Shown here one piece after another: positions 1-11,553 of a stretch of 64,000 nt of DNA; within the stretch, counting starts at the first letter, position 1, and each line of letters begins with the position of its first letter. This DNA is from Rhynchopus sp. YZ270_cl-10 (Eukaryota > Euglenozoa > Diplonemea > Diplonemida > Diplonemidae): assembly GCA_964035575.1 (NCBI GenBank), contig OZ037900.1, positions 682,001 to 746,000 of the forward strand. The letters run 5' to 3'. Both the position numbers and the translations under genes were made by a program. Under the pieces are notes generated by a model that ran no database searches, was not told the DNA's origin, and saw only the letters and a list, made by a program, of their open reading frames with translations.

Positions 1-22
1 TTGATCAAAAAAACCGTCAATT

Positions 23-2749
23 TCATTTCCCGGAACCCCACTTCGAGTAGAACTCGAGGTCGTCTTGGTTCGTGCGTGGGAGAACCTTTTGCGCAGCGCG
101 GGCTAGGTCGCGCATGTCGACGGCGGTGGCAGCGTTGTTGCGTGCGACGCAGGTCAGCACGCCCTCCTTCGCTGCGGAGACGACTTCAGCCCCGCTGCGG
201 CCTTCGAGAGCGGTGGCGAGCTTATGCAGGCAGACGTTCGCCGCAAGCGGGATACCGCGCAAGGCTATCTGGCAGATCTGTTCCCTCGTCGCCAGGTCCG
301 GCAGCCCCACGTACACCTTCCTGTCGATGCGCCCCGGCCGCAGCATCGCAGCATCAATGTTATCAGGTCGGTTCGTCGCCGCCAGCACGATGACCTGTCC
401 CGTAGTGGCCGCAGAGCGTCCGGGCATGCCGTCCATCTCTGTGAGAAACTGGCTGATGACTCGGTCGGTGACACCCCCGCCACCACGCTTGCCGCACATT
501 CCTGTAGGAGGTTTTTTTTGTTGGGTTTTGAGTATAAAAAGAGAGGCTTGTAACGTAATGTCTGTATGGCATCTAATAAAAGAAAAGTTGACTTGAAATA
601 CAAAGCCCTCTAGGGGCAGTGTCATGAGAGGGAAACCCATGGACATACCGTCAAGCTCGTCAAAGAAGAGAATCGTTGGTGCAGCTGCACGGGCCTTTGC
701 GAAGACGTCGCGTACAGCCTTCTCGCTTTCGCCCACCCATTTGTTGTAGAGCTCCGGACCCTTGACGGCAATGAAGTTGTAGTGGCACTCTGTCGCAAGC
801 GCTTTGGCGAGGAGCGTCTGTGGGGTGGGGGTTTGGCGAAAGCAGGTAGGGGTTTGGCAAACGTTGTCTCTCTTAACAGGGAAAGAGAGAGAGAGAAAGA
901 GAGAGAGAGAGAACATTGCAAAAAGAGTTTATTCGAAATACAAAGCCCTCTCATGACAGTGTAGTGTACCTTGGTATGACCCGGCTGTACCGGGGGGGTG
1001 GACACTCAACCATGCAGTCCTACATCAGGTTTACATCTCTCAAAAAGAAAACGTGATAAGATGATTGTGCCTCTCATTTTGGAGCCATATTCAAAGGATT
1101 ACCCCTACCCTATTTAGCTCTCAAACACATCTTTTTTTTTAGCAATCGTTTCGCGGTTTTTGAAAAAAAAAGTAAAAATAAAATCATACCTTACTACACC
1201 CTGGTGGTCCGTAGAGCAAGACCCCCGACGGTGGGCGCAGATCTAACGCTTTGAACAGCGTCGCATGGGTGAGGGGCCACTCCACACATTCTGCAAGAAC
1301 CTGCTTTGCCTCCTCCTGCCCGCCGACGTCGTCCCAGCGTACTGTAGGCACACTTACCTCGTGGGTTTTCAGCGAGGCGGGGCGGGTCGTCTTGGCTGCC
1401 TGCAGGACAGCTTCGGCGGTGATTGGTCCATTTACACACCCCAGCTCTGCGGCTGCCGCAACCCCCAGCAAATCCGCAGCGACAAACCCATGGGTGATCT
1501 CACCCACCTCCACCACCGCCTCCTTGATTGATTCCACCTCCTCCTTGGGCCACCCTTTTTCTCTAAGAATCGCACCGAATAGGGCGCTACGTTCTGCCGC
1601 ATTCCCCGGAGCGGAGAGCTCACATTCACACCCAATGCGACCGACTCTTCGCAGCGATTTTCCCAATGAAAATGGAGAGTCAGCGACACACAAAACCAAC
1701 ACACTTCTTGCCGGGGAAGATTCTAGGACGTTTTCCAATGCAGACTGGAGCAACAATGCGGATTCAGACGCTGTTGCATCAGGTTTGACAAACGAAGGGA
1801 GTTCATCGATAACAACACAGAGGGGCGTCCCCGCTGTTTTGATGCATCCTGTCAACACCTCAGCAATGCGTTCGCTCGACGGCGCACTGCTGTCCGCGCA
1901 GCCATCTCGAAGGGTTAAGGTTTCCCATCCAGTTGCCTTCGCAATGCTTCGTGCAGTATAGGTTTTCCCTACCCCCCGAACACCATACAATAGAACACCA
2001 AGACTCTGCGGGGATGACCCAGAAAAAGTTCTGCAAATGGTATCAATCAGATCAGAAACTGCCCCAGGAAGGCCCACACTGACAGCAGAAACCCCATCGG
2101 TAAATAGCGTTTTTGAATTCAAGTCTATATTAGTGCTCATCACCTTCTCCTCCACCTTCGTCTCTGTACTACAGTATCGTGCCCCAGAAGTTTTATCGGA
2201 TTCTACAGTCACCTCAATTTCTCTGGTTCTCCCCAAAACCCCGACTGAGATCGTTGTAGTGTATTCTGTAGAAGGAAACACCCTGCCCAACAACACTGAT
2301 TTGAGGAGAGGGGTGAACCCGGTGCATGCTGGAGACCCATCTGGCAGCGCGAACGTAATGGAGGCGACCGAACGGAGGGTTCCTGGAAGGGGGAAGAGGG
2401 TAGCCTTTGGATAGGAGGACTGTGTTTTGTAGGCAGCAATCCAGGCAGTAGGGAGTTGGACCTTATGGACTTCCAGGTCGTTGGAAGGGTGAAGCACACC
2501 AATGCGTGCTGTAGGTGCGTTGATAGGCGGAGACACATCAGAGTCACCACTGCACACCACCACCACCCGTTGTCCCGGCACAGCGTGCACACCCTTAAAA
2601 GTAGACGGGCTAACCCGGACAGCGTCGATCACATCGCTCCCCTTCCCATAGACGGTTAACCCCAACCCAGGGCCGAGAAATTGTGCGCGGAGTTGGTGTC
2701 CTGCACTGTGCGGGGCTGCTGATACTGCGGCGACCTTCTTTTTCTTCAT
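23..2749 (-). CDS. AFG2: AFG2/SPATA5-like AAA+ ATPase, three exons
   Basis: Tandem AAA+ ATPase; in other eukaryotes Afg2/SPATA5 extracts Rlp24 and other factors from cytoplasmic pre-60S ribosomes. Exons are 2749-1190, 817-649 and 501-23 (735 residues, in frame, ending TGA; yeast Afg2 is about 780). The first AAA module has a P-loop GVRGVGKT near residue 260 and Walker B CVVIDEL. The second has GPPGCSKT, whose CSK is characteristic of the Afg2 group, then Walker B ILFFDEL and the VTDRVISQFLTEMDGM stretch. Intron 1 (818-1189) splits the second P-loop after GCSK; intron 2 (502-648) follows DELD. Both have GTATG donors and CAG acceptors, and both contain family A repeat sequence. The start is the Met followed by KKKK at 2749; an upstream in-frame Met at 2836 would add an implausible leader. 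The product assignment is firm; the role in ribosome maturation is inferred from the family. Confidence 0.88.
588..632 (+). repeat. Family A short element, truncated, in AFG2 intron 2
   Basis: Carries the family A 5' block (TTGACTTGAAATACAAAG, then CCCTCT) and a damaged centre. It makes up about a third of the 147-bp intron and lies antisense to the gene, like every other copy. Confidence 0.75.
925..1040 (+). repeat. Family A short element, full length, in AFG2 intron 1
   Basis: A near-complete copy: GAAATACAAAGCCCTCTC, then CAGTGTACC, a GC-rich middle with GGCTGTACCGG and GGTGGACAC, then AACCATGCAGTCCTACA and a terminal TTTACATCT. It fills about a third of the 372-bp intron, and a partial family F copy (about 1055-1080) follows directly. 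Confidence 0.85.
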
Positions 2750-2861
2750 TTTGAAGGTTTTTTTTTTGTGTACTGTAATTGAGATGGTTTTTTGAGATGA
2801 GAGAAGCAGAAGAAATAGAAACTTAACACTCATCACGATAAACTACTAAATTGTAGTTATT

Positions 2862-2930
2862 AATGCAGGCCTCCGACTGACCCACTGTACGATGCCAGCC
2901 ATCCAGATGAAAGCACAAATTTGAGATGAT
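2862..2930 (+). repeat. Family E dispersed repeat, copy 1
   Basis: Shares blocks such as CCTCCGACTGACCCACT, CCAGCCATCC and GATGAAAGCA with 18838-18905, in the same orientation. It lies about 110 bp upstream of the AFG2 start and next to a family A copy. Confidence 0.75.
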
Positions 2931-2960
2931 TTTTTGAGAAGCGGGAAGGGAAAAAGGTAG

Positions 2961-3073
2961 AGTTGAAATACAAAGCCCTCTCGTGAACAGTGTACCTTTG
3001 GTATGACCGGCTGTACCGGGGGGTGGACACCCCCAACCATGCAGTCCTACAATCCATTTCGTGGTTTACATCT
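2961..3073 (+). repeat. Family A short element upstream of AFG2
   Basis: A full-length copy about 210 bp upstream of the AFG2 start codon, with all family blocks from GTTGAAATACAAAGCCC to GTGGTTTACATCT. An A-rich tract follows. Confidence 0.85.
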
Positions 3074-4102
3074 AATATAGAGAAAAAAAAGGAAGAAAAG
3101 TTGTTGCGATTGGCTTTTTTTTTTTTAATAGAACCATGAGGCTTTTGTGGATCTCATTTTATTTTCCATAGGGAGAGGGAAACCGTTTATTTTTTTGTTG
3201 CTGTATATAACGCTGTTTTAGGTATTTTTTTTTTTTTGCTTTATTTTTGTATTGTTGGTATGAAACGAAGATTGATATAAAAACCCCTTAGAAACCAGGC
3301 CCGGGGAACCTTAGGGGGGGAAAAGAGAAAAAGAAAGACACTTAAAAAAAGGGGGCAGAAAAAAAAATGTTTGCTGAAGATAAAATATAAAGTGAAGTTG
3401 AAAAAACGTATGGGGTAATCCAGAAACGCGTTTCAAAAAAAAAGGTATCACAAAAAATCACAAAAATGAATTTGTGATTTTTTCATGATTTTTTTTCTTT
3501 TGCAAATTTTGGTAACACCCGAAAACGGGTTCCCGGATTTCCCTTACGTGGGTGCTTTTTAAAATAAAAGCCCCTCCTAATTCAGTTGCCTGACATTTCC
3601 CGCCTGGACGAGACAATATCAAACATTGTAAGCTGATGGGACTGTGAGCGTAGGAACCCTCAGGACACATGCCCTTCTTCTTCTTTTTTGCCAAAAAAAG
3701 CAACGCAAAATGAATACTACTGCTGTTCGTAGTGTATAACAAATAATAAAGTGATACAGAGTGCACACGAGCCCCAAAAAACAAAAAAAAAAAATCATCC
3801 CACATATCGACACATAATAAAGTGAATTCGAAAACTTATCCTGGAGTTGGTACGACTGCCGTTTGTCTTTATTTTCCTTCTTCTCTCTATTTTTTTTTTT
3901 CTTCTTTTTTGCCTTGTTTTGCGTATTGACGCTAGCACACGAAAACACCATCTTAAAAGAAGCTCTAACATTTTTTTTTCGCAGTTTTCTTGAACATTCT
4001 TTCGGCTTTCGTTTAAAAGAAAAAAGAGAAGTTGAAAGTGCAAAACGCCTCACCGAACAATGGTGGACGCAGACGCTGAAAAAGCGCTATAACAAAAAAA
4101 AT

Positions 4103-4143
4103 TTGACTTGAAATACAACAGCCCGCTCGTGAACAGTGTACCT
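4103..4143 (+). repeat. Family A short element, 5' half only
   Basis: Shows TTGACTTGAAATACAACAG, a CCGCTCGTGAACAG core and GTGTACC, then stops. It lies beside family B and C copies in gene-free sequence. Confidence 0.7.
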
Positions 4144-4205
4144 AAAAAATAAGGGTGAGGATGTGCCCTCGTGAACATCAGCAAAAAAAAAAAAAAAACG
4201 TTTTT

Positions 4206-4236
4206 AAGATGAACCTAAGTCTGGCTTAGTCACCTT
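4206..4236 (+). repeat. Family B hairpin element
   Basis: Outer arms AAGATGA/TCACCTT enclose inner arms CTAAG/CTTAG; the loop is shortened. A poly-A tract lies on its left, which would be a T-rich tract downstream of the hairpin on the coding strand. Confidence 0.7.
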
Positions 4237-4437
4237 GAAAGGTGTGGACATCAAGCAGGTGGTAACTACACGTTCTCAAAAAAGGGTGAACCGGTTTTTT
4301 TCCATTTTATTTTAATTTTTACACGCCACACCCGTAACCATTTTTCACTCCCTTAAACCATCCCAGAACGGTTCACAACATAACAAGTGGGGTGAGAGGG
4401 GAAGTAGGGAATTTGAAAGTAAAGAGAGAAAACAATG

Positions 4438-4473
4438 AAGATGAACGTAAGCCTCGTTGTGCTCAGTCACCTA
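4438..4473 (+). repeat. Family B hairpin element
   Basis: Starts AAGATGAACGTAAGC, has a CTCGTT loop and ends GCTCAGTCACCTA. The inner arms carry one mismatch. Confidence 0.65.
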
Positions 4474-7318
4474 TAATCAAACAAACCACGTTGCACATAC
4501 AGCGCGGCCAAAAAGCAATTTTTTTTTTTTTTTGTGCATTGTATTTTTCGTTCTGTGAGAAAGGCTTTTTTTTTTTTTTTGAAGAAAAAATAAGGAAACT
4601 ACACACACGACCTCCCCCATATTTTAAATTTATTTTGCATTCCCTACAAAAATCCTGCATTTTAAGCGTTAAAGCGATACACGAATAGTTGCTACCTTTG
4701 GGGGAAGGCTGCTGTAAAAAAAAAAGAGGAGGAAAACAAACGATAAGGTGGAGCTGACAGAGCACGTATCCCAGAACTCGAGAAAAGTCAAAAAAAAAAA
4801 ATGTCGGATTGGTTTTCGATCACAAAGGAAGCATGTAGGTATCGACAACCGCACGCTAAAAGATGCTTTTTTATTTGTTATCACCGTAACACAGTGAGTC
4901 CAGCAGGTCCCGTTAAACTTGTTGACGTGACAACATCCCTCACCTTCACGACGTCAGAATGTCGCCACATATGAGAGCAGCATCTTTTTCTTGGCGTGTG
5001 AACCTTACCTCATCCCTGAGAGGGGCTGAAAGAGACTTTAAAAAAAAAAAACGTTTTTTTGGAACCATCAAGATTACGATTGAGAGAAAACATTTTGATA
5101 AACGGCTAATAAACTTCTCGTGCTCGGGTCACCTAAACAAAGCGTACAACCCCTTTACCCCCCTCTGCACCCACTTGTGCAGCAAGCAGATGACTTTGGT
5201 TGCAAAAAAAAAAAAAATCCAGAAAAAAAAAAAAAAAAAACGCTCAGAACTACCTCCCCCACTCTTTACATGAGGAGCAGATTTCCCTGCAACCTCTGAA
5301 TAAGACAAAATCCACGTCACAAAAAAAAAAAAAAAAAGAAACATGTCGAAATGAAGGGTTTCTCAGAGAAAACTAGGTAAGAGAGAGATGGGTTGGGTTG
5401 GGTAAGGGAGAGGACGGACGGAGAAGGAAAAAAAAACATAAAACTGAGGGCTTATTGCGCAAAAAAAAAAAAAATACCTTCTGCTTCTACAGAAAAAGCG
5501 CGGGAAAAGGGGACAACTTTTGAAAAGAAAAAAGAAAAAAGAACGATTAGAAGAGGGGTGGGTGTGATTGGAACCCAAATCCCATTCTGCTTCTCCCGTA
5601 TACTTTTACCAGGGGGAACCAAAAAATTCCTACATACACCCCTCGAATTCTCCATACTTTCTCCCGTCTTTCTGAAAAAATTCATAAAAAAACACCCTCC
5701 ATCAACTTCGGTACGTTACGTTAGGAAAGAGATCATATTAGGGGATGTGGCTGCACTGAAGTGCATAGATAAGACTTATTCCCCCCCTTTAAAAAAAAAT
5801 GTGAATGAGTGACGGCAGAGAGCTTGCAACAAAGAAAAGAAAGTTGAAACGTACTAAAACGCAGCTCGTGGTTTTGTGAGGACACTCCGCGGGGTTATCG
5901 AACCTTGGGAGTAGCGTTGCTTGGGTGTTGCTAAAAAAGAGGGTTTGTTAAGATGGCTTTTGTCACCGCGTAGTGTCCACCTTTTGCAAACTTTTTTCAG
6001 AAGCAGAGCAATCCTCGGAATGTCTACACTAAAAACAGCCGAGTTTTCAAAAGAAAACAGGCACTCCGCTAGGTACTAAAGTTCTGTTGATTGTCAACAG
6101 AACTTTTTGAAAATGGGGAAAAAAAGAAAAAAAAAAAAAGTTCTGCTGAGTGCAGTGCTGTCGCTGAGTTTTGAAAAAAAATTTAATAGGTAGGGCACTG
6201 GTAGGGCAGGCCAAAAAAAACCCGCAAAAAAAGGTCCCGAGCTTTCCCCCCCGTAAAAGCGGTCGCTGCGCGCGCTTCGCGCGCGCGACTCCCTGCCAGT
6301 GCAAGAAGGTGGGGCTCTTTCTCCCCTCTGATGCACAAAATCGTGAAAGGCGGGTGGGGAGGGTGAACCACAAGCCGTAGTGGGTGTCAGCTGTCGTATC
6401 AGTAACCTCAGTAGATCTAAAAAGAACCGGCAACCAAAGGTTCCAGGCGAAGCCACGGTATTTCTAAAAAATGTTGCCATAAAGTGGCGCTGTCGTTCGT
6501 AATTAACGTCAGTTTCCGTAAAGTTTACTTACGTATTTTTCTAAAAACGAAAGTTTCTGGCGAAGCCACGGTACGCAACATTTCAAAAAAAAAATGCGCT
6601 TAAAATTGACCATTTTTACAACCAAACTATGTCATGGGAAGGGTGCATTGCAAGCTTGCGCCGCAGGCGCACGGTACGCTACTTTTTTTCTTCCGCCATG
6701 CTGCATGCTTCCTTTTCCTTCGGCGTTTGACCAATTGAGTCGCGTTCTGGTCTCCCATGGTCGATGAAACGATGAGAAAAAAACGCCAAAAACTCGTAAC
6801 GATGGTTAGCAAAATGCCTGCCGAACCCCTCCTCAAAAAAATAAAATAAAATAAAAAAATCCTGGTAGGGCAGGAGGGCGGACCTTGCCCTACCAGGAAA
6901 AAAAACCAAATTTAATAGGTATGGCGAATGCCATACCAGCCTGATCAGGCACGACAGCACTGGCTGAGTGGTTCAGACCCGTTCTACCTGTCAAAAAAGC
7001 TCAGGAGAAGAAGATATGGAGAGGTGAGTGCTCAAACGTCCCAAAAAAGTCAAAATCGGGCGTTGGTAAAAAAAAAAGTTGCGTACCGTGCGCCTGCGGC
7101 GCAAGCATGTACCCCACCAACGTGGACCATCAACAGAATATTTTCAAAATCGGAAATCCTAGCGGAGAGCCTGAAAGAAAACAAAAAAAAAAAAAAAAAA
7201 ACAATAAAATGTGCCGCAAAGCTCTCTATGGTATTACCCCTGTCCTCCTTCTAAAATACACTCTCAACCCATATCTCCTATTCGCTCTCATTCACCCCAG
7301 TAAAAAGAAAGAAAAAAT

Positions 7319-7644
7319 TGGTGTGGCTGAAGGGGGGGTGATTCGCACTTTTCCGCACTTATTCGCACTTTTACCATGTAGGCTTGCTGACTGTGTCTGT
7401 GACAGATACACAGAACCGGTGTATAAGTCGGCCTGTGCATAAGTCCGATCCTGAGCCCAAATCTGCCAGGACCTATACACGGGTCATGGGGGTCGGACTC
7501 ATGCCCGGGGTGTAGGTACCCTACCTACATTACACAGTGTTCAACTTTTACAAGGCGGGGCAAAAAAAATTGAGGGCTGATTCGCACTTTTCCCGCACTT
7601 TTTCAGCACTTTTTGCTCCCCCCCCCCCCCTTTCAGCCACACCA
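7319..7644. mobile_element. MITE, TGGTGTGGCTGAA family, 326 bp
   Basis: A non-autonomous DNA transposon. The ends are inverted: TGGTGTGGCTGAAGGGGGG on the left and a C-run followed by TTTCAGCCACACCA on the right. The 5-bp flanks are identical (AAAAT at 7314-7318 and 7645-7649), which fits a target-site duplication. The interior repeats GATTCGCACTTTT and CCGCACTT. No transposase is present. Confidence 0.8.
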
Positions 7645-8160
7645 AAAATGACGACACACATTGTGCCAAAAAAACTGAACTCAATGAGGGGAAGGGGAAA
7701 GAGAAGAGGAAAAAAAATTGGGGTAAAAAAGCTGACTTTTTGCTTTTGGATTTTTCTTTTTTTTGCGTGGTAAAATCCAAACTGTGTGAAGGGAAGCAAG
7801 TGGAACCGTGCGGATACTAAAAAAAGAAGCAATGCTAGAATACTTGAAGAATGCAGTAGTGTACATCTCTACCCAACACATCTGAGTTCGAGTTATCAAA
7901 TAAATATACCCACTTTTTGGGGGAAGAAAAATCCCACAGCACGGAGCTTCGGCATAAATAACCCACCCTAAAAAAAATCGCCATTTTGAAAACTGCAATC
8001 CCTGTAGGGCAATGCGAAAAACAGGGACACCTCAAAAAAAAAAAGGGGGGCAATGTTTTTAACAGGAGCGGAAAAATCCCCCCTCACTCTCCCCGCTCTC
8101 CTTGAGGGGAAGAAACAAGCTGTAAAAATATAAAGAAAACTTGGCGCAGCTGCCCGGCAT

Positions 8161-8219
8161 TGGGGTGGCTGAAGGGGGGGGTGATTCGCACTTTGTGCGC
8201 CCCCCATTCAGCTACACCA
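8161..8219. mobile_element. MITE, TGGTGTGGCTGAA family, 59 bp
   Basis: A minimal copy: TGGGGTGGCTGAAGGGGGG, GTGATTCGCACTT, then CCCCCCATTCAGCTACACCA. The flanks are not identical, so no target-site duplication is visible. Confidence 0.7.
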
Positions 8220-8314
8220 CCTAAAACAAAAGGTAGTTGAAACGTGCTAAAACGCATCTCCCGTTGTGCAATGAGCTGGCCTCTAAAAAAACAAAAAAAA
8301 AAAAAATGTTTATT

Positions 8315-8349
8315 TAGATGACCCTAAGCCTCTTGTGCTTAGTCACCTT
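8315..8349 (+). repeat. Family B hairpin element, near consensus
   Basis: Arms AGATGA/TCACCT and CTAAGC/GCTTAG, with a CTCTTGT loop. An A-rich tract lies directly to its left. Confidence 0.8.
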
Positions 8350-8622
8350 ATTAAAACAAAACAAAAGAAAACAAATGACATGGTAAAGCGAGAGGGTGAT
8401 AGATAAAAAGAAAAAAAAAATGGGAAAATAACTTGAAAAATAGTGTTGAAAATATCTTCGGGAGGGGGGGTATTTTTTGGTTTGTTTGTTTTTTTTTTTT
8501 GTTGATGTTGCTGTAGTTTCGAACAACAACAAACACACAAAAACTTAAAGAGCAGATAGGAATTTCTCTTTTTCATTTTTGTTTTTTTTTTTTTGTTTGT
8601 TTTTTGAAAGCTTGGTTGTATT

Positions 8623-8701
8623 CACGGTGGCTGGACGGACCCTACCCTGCGGGGTACCCCACCCTCGGGGGTACCCTCAAAGGGTCCGACAGGCCACCGT
8701 G
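8623..8701. mobile_element. Palindromic MITE, CACGGTGGCC ends, copy 1
   Basis: A 79-bp near-palindrome. CACGGTGGC and ACGGACCCT on the left mirror AGGGTCCG and GGCCACCGTG on the right. It is inserted in a family D element, with TT on both sides as a possible 2-bp duplication. A related copy is at 37841-37914. Confidence 0.75.
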
Positions 8702-8734
8702 TTAGTGTAGACACCCGAGGATGAACACCACTAT

Positions 8735-9609
8735 CAGTGGTCGCGCTAATTATGGGAAAAAATGGGGAAAAAATGGATTTCGGGTACGGAAAAACGTTCC
8801 TTGAAAAGGTTAGCTGGGGAGGCCCGGAAACCCCGTTTTGTGGCATTTCCGGGCCAATCCCGGCTTGTGGTGGGGTATATACGGAAAAATGGACAAAATT
8901 TTAGTGACTTAAATTTTCGCAAAATATGAACCCATACTCGTAAACAAGGGTCATTTTCAGGAAAATTCGGAAAATTCCGAGATTTGGAAGCAATTTTTCT
9001 CCTGAAAATCAGTGGGTTTTCAGCCCCAAAACATACCGCGATTGGAATTTCCGGAATCCGTCCGCGCTGTGGTGGGGTCACTTTGCCGAAATGGCCAATT
9101 TTTTGGTTTTGGTCAAAATCCATGTAGGGTAAAGAGGGCCAATGTAAATCCCACAACCAGATTTTCTCTCCCTGATCCTGACGTCTTGCAACATGAAAAT
9201 GCGCGAAAACACCGGCATTTGCATTTCCGGAATTCGTCCGTTCTGTGGTGGGGTCAATTTGCCGAAATGGACAAGTTCTTGGTTTTGGTCAAAACCCGTC
9301 AGTGTAAGGTAAAGGGGGCAAGTGTTTGCCTGTAGAAACTGGAAGGGAACAGGCAGCGCCGCAGGCGCACGGTAACCAACTTTTTTTTTTTTCCTTTTCT
9401 TTTTTCTCCTCTTTCTTTTGACTTTCCGAGCCAATTGCGTTCCACGGCGGGTCACATGTATATGCAAGTCCACTATGTGGTGGTCTTACTCAACAATATT
9501 AGAACTTCTGGTTTCTTAATGAAATCCCCGTACTGCAAAAAAAAAACGTTCCTACCAAAACCCCCAAAAATCCCGGGATGAGGGATGGACTTTAGCGCGA
9601 GCTCTGACC
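8735..9609. mobile_element. 875-bp non-autonomous DNA element, copy 1
   Basis: Nearly identical in reverse to 46966-47845. The termini CAGTGGTCGCGCTAA and, read inward from the other end, GGTCAGAGCTCGCGCTAA share CGCGCTAA. The 5-bp flanks ACTAT (8730-8734 and 9610-9614) are identical, consistent with a target-site duplication. The interior holds about three degenerate subrepeats around GTGGTGGGGTCA, TTTGCCGAAATGG and TTGGTTTTGGTCAAAA. It has no transposase-like frame. The superfamily is unassigned. Confidence 0.8.
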
Positions 9610-10367
9610 ACTATTAGTTTTTTTTTTTTTTGTCATGTGCGGGACACCCGAGAGCACAATGTGCGGGGTCCCGAGACACAACAAGTGAGGTTTGATGGCG
9701 CGCAGACACTTCGAGGTGGATGCACAAAAACAAGTGTATTTTTTTTTTTTTTTGACAAAACGAATCCAGACAATAATAAAAACGAGAGTTTCAAAAAGAA
9801 GGGGGAAAAAATAGTGAAAAAGGGGGATACACGACGGTGAAGGGAGGAGGGGGGGAAATGGCAAAAGGAACAGGCGGTGATGTTTTCCCATGGGTATAAT
9901 TTTGTTAACAGTTGCAAAAGAAAGGGGGTGTGTGGATGGGCAAAAAAAATCTCTTTTTAAATGTTTTAATTCCCAATGGGAAGTCCGTTTATGACGTTCT
10001 GGTCAACATTTGATACCCTGGGTTTCAGAAAAAGGGATGGGGTTTTTTTTTTTTTGAAATATACGATGAGGAGTAGCAGCGGGATTGAGTAACAACTGTT
10101 GACCCAGAACGTTCATAAAAAAAAAAACGACTTTCCTTTTTTTTTTTTCCTTCAGAGGACTTCACGTACGCTACCTCTTCTGAGAGGTGGGTGAAATACT
10201 GCACGAAGGAAAAGGATATGAGGAAAACAAAAACATTTTTTTCTTTTACACAACGCTTCTTTGAATTAAGCCCATGGGTGAAAAAAACATAACACACACC
10301 AGAGAGAGGGGTACTAAGGTCACTCATTGTCCCTGGAGGTTAGAAAAAAAAGAAGAAAAAAGCTTAT

Positions 10368-10469
10368 AAGATGAACCTAAGCAACTCGATGCTCTCGTGC
10401 ATAGTCTGATTAGATTACTTAATGTTTTGAACATTGGTTATTCATCAACTCTCGTGCTTAGTCACCTTG
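10368..10469 (+). repeat. Family B hairpin elements, one variant and one partial copy
   Basis: A copy beginning TAAGATGAACCTAAGC with extra bases in its loop and a degraded right arm is followed at 10441 by CATCAACTCTCGTGCTTAG and TCACCTT, the right part of a second copy. Confidence 0.6.
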
Positions 10470-10512
10470 ATCACATTTTGTTATCAATCGTTGACAAAGT
10501 ATGAGATAAAAT

Positions 10513-10580
10513 TAGATTCATATACTTTCAATTCACAGAATTGAAAGTATGTGAGAGGGTCGACACAATGCACCCTTTCT
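10513..10580 (+). repeat. Hairpin-bearing direct repeat, copy 1
   Basis: Contains the inverted pair ATACTTTCAATTC and GAATTGAAAGTAT around ACA, followed by GTGAGAGGGTC, ACACAATGCACCC. The same block recurs at 16405-16475 in the same orientation. Confidence 0.75.
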
Positions 10581-10685
10581 TTTTTTTTGGTGGTTTTAGC
10601 TTTATGTTTTTAACTCCTCACATTTGTTATCAATCGTTGGCAAAGTATGAGATAAAAAAAAAAGGGTGGGTGGAGAAAGGTTCAT

Positions 10686-10720
10686 AAGATGAACCTCAGT
10701 CTTTCGTGCTTAGTCACTTA
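10686..10720 (+). repeat. Family B hairpin element
   Basis: Reads TAAGATGAACCTCAGTC, then TTTCGTGCTTAGTCACTT. One inner arm base differs from consensus. A weaker copy follows at about 10816-10865. Confidence 0.65.
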
Positions 10721-11356
10721 GCCACCTCTTTAAAGAGATTAAAGTGGCAAACGCCTCGCCGTACACCGGCGGATGCAAGACACTCTAAAAAAGAAGAAGG
10801 AGAAAGAAAAAAAAAACGTTTCTAGACCAACCCGAGCCTCTCTGTGCTTAGATTCAGACACCTTTTAAAAAGGTGGGTTAATCCGATGTACCGACCCAAC
10901 TGAGAGGATTGAGAGGAGACAAGACAACCCCCCCTTTCCACCATCTTCCATCCCCTTCCTCCCTGGCAGGACCTGGTGACAGGGGTAGGTTTTTTTTAAA
11001 AAAAAATTTTTAAACTTGAAGACCTTTTCCTTTGCCTTCTTCTTGTGGTAGCTCCACAAGAGGAAAGCCAGATACCCGAGGTTTTTTTTTTTACGTTAGC
11101 ATTTCCTGCATCGAACATGATCACCTTTTTTTCGACATTATTTTAGAAAAAAACCCCAAGATTGAACCCCAGTACCCCTTATCTTTTTTACTCATCGACT
11201 CTCAAGAACAGACGTATATTTCCTCTCCCTCCCTCCCCCCTTCGCTTTATCGACAAAAGTCACTTCCCCATACCCCCTTTTTTTTTGAAAGATGCATCCT
11301 TCCTTATTGTTTTGACAATCACTTTACACCTACCCGGGAAAAAAAGAAAAGTTTAT

Positions 11357-11390
11357 AAGATGATCCTAAGCCTCTCGTGCTTAGTCACCA
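11357..11390 (+). repeat. Family B hairpin element, near consensus
   Basis: Inner arms CTAAGC/GCTTAG with a CTCTCGT loop and outer arms AAGATGA/TCACC. It lies about 165 bp beyond the 3' end of the neighbouring gene at 11554. Confidence 0.8.
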
Positions 11391-11553
11391 AAAAAAATAC
11401 CGAAGATTAAAGCTATTATGTCATTCTGCCAATACCGTATAGTAAATATACCACATTATATTACGCTTTTACGGAAACATGCCGAAGCCTTTGTTACATT
11501 ATTTTTTTCCCCCCCCCTTTTTTTTTTCTCTCCCCTCCAAATAGAAAGAATCC

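Larger units (their letters stand above)
8605..9625 (+). repeat. Family D element split by two other elements
   Basis: The D sequence (GAAAGCTTGGTTGTATT, then TTAGTGTAGACACCCGAGG and ATGAACACCACTAT, then a T-run) is interrupted at 8623-8701 by a palindromic element and at 8735-9609 by an 875-bp element. Removing both restores the order seen in the intact D copies at about 40137-40183 and 27601-27650. Confidence 0.75.
3074..11553. other. 8.5-kb gene-free, repeat-rich stretch
   Basis: No supportable gene. Open frames here run through A/T homopolymers or repeats and show no conserved motif. The stretch holds many short family A, B and C elements, the transposon-like elements listed separately, and several hairpins, for example about 6080-6108 (arms AAGTTCTGTTGA/TCAACAGAACTT) and about 6861-6898 (GGTAGGGCA/TGCCCTACC). 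Additional family C copies lie at about 4029-4085, 5840-5905, 8228-8285 and 10740-10790. The block TTGTTATCAATCGTTG occurs at about 10479 and 10625. Confidence 0.6.

Noticed and set aside
3458-5812. Several frames of 70-140 codons rich in Phe, Lys and Ser
   Set aside because: They arise from A/T homopolymer runs and lack any conserved pattern.
8746-9156. 136-codon frame in the 875-bp element, also in the second copy
   Set aside because: It is conserved only because the two elements are nearly identical. The text has no enzyme motif and follows internal subrepeats.
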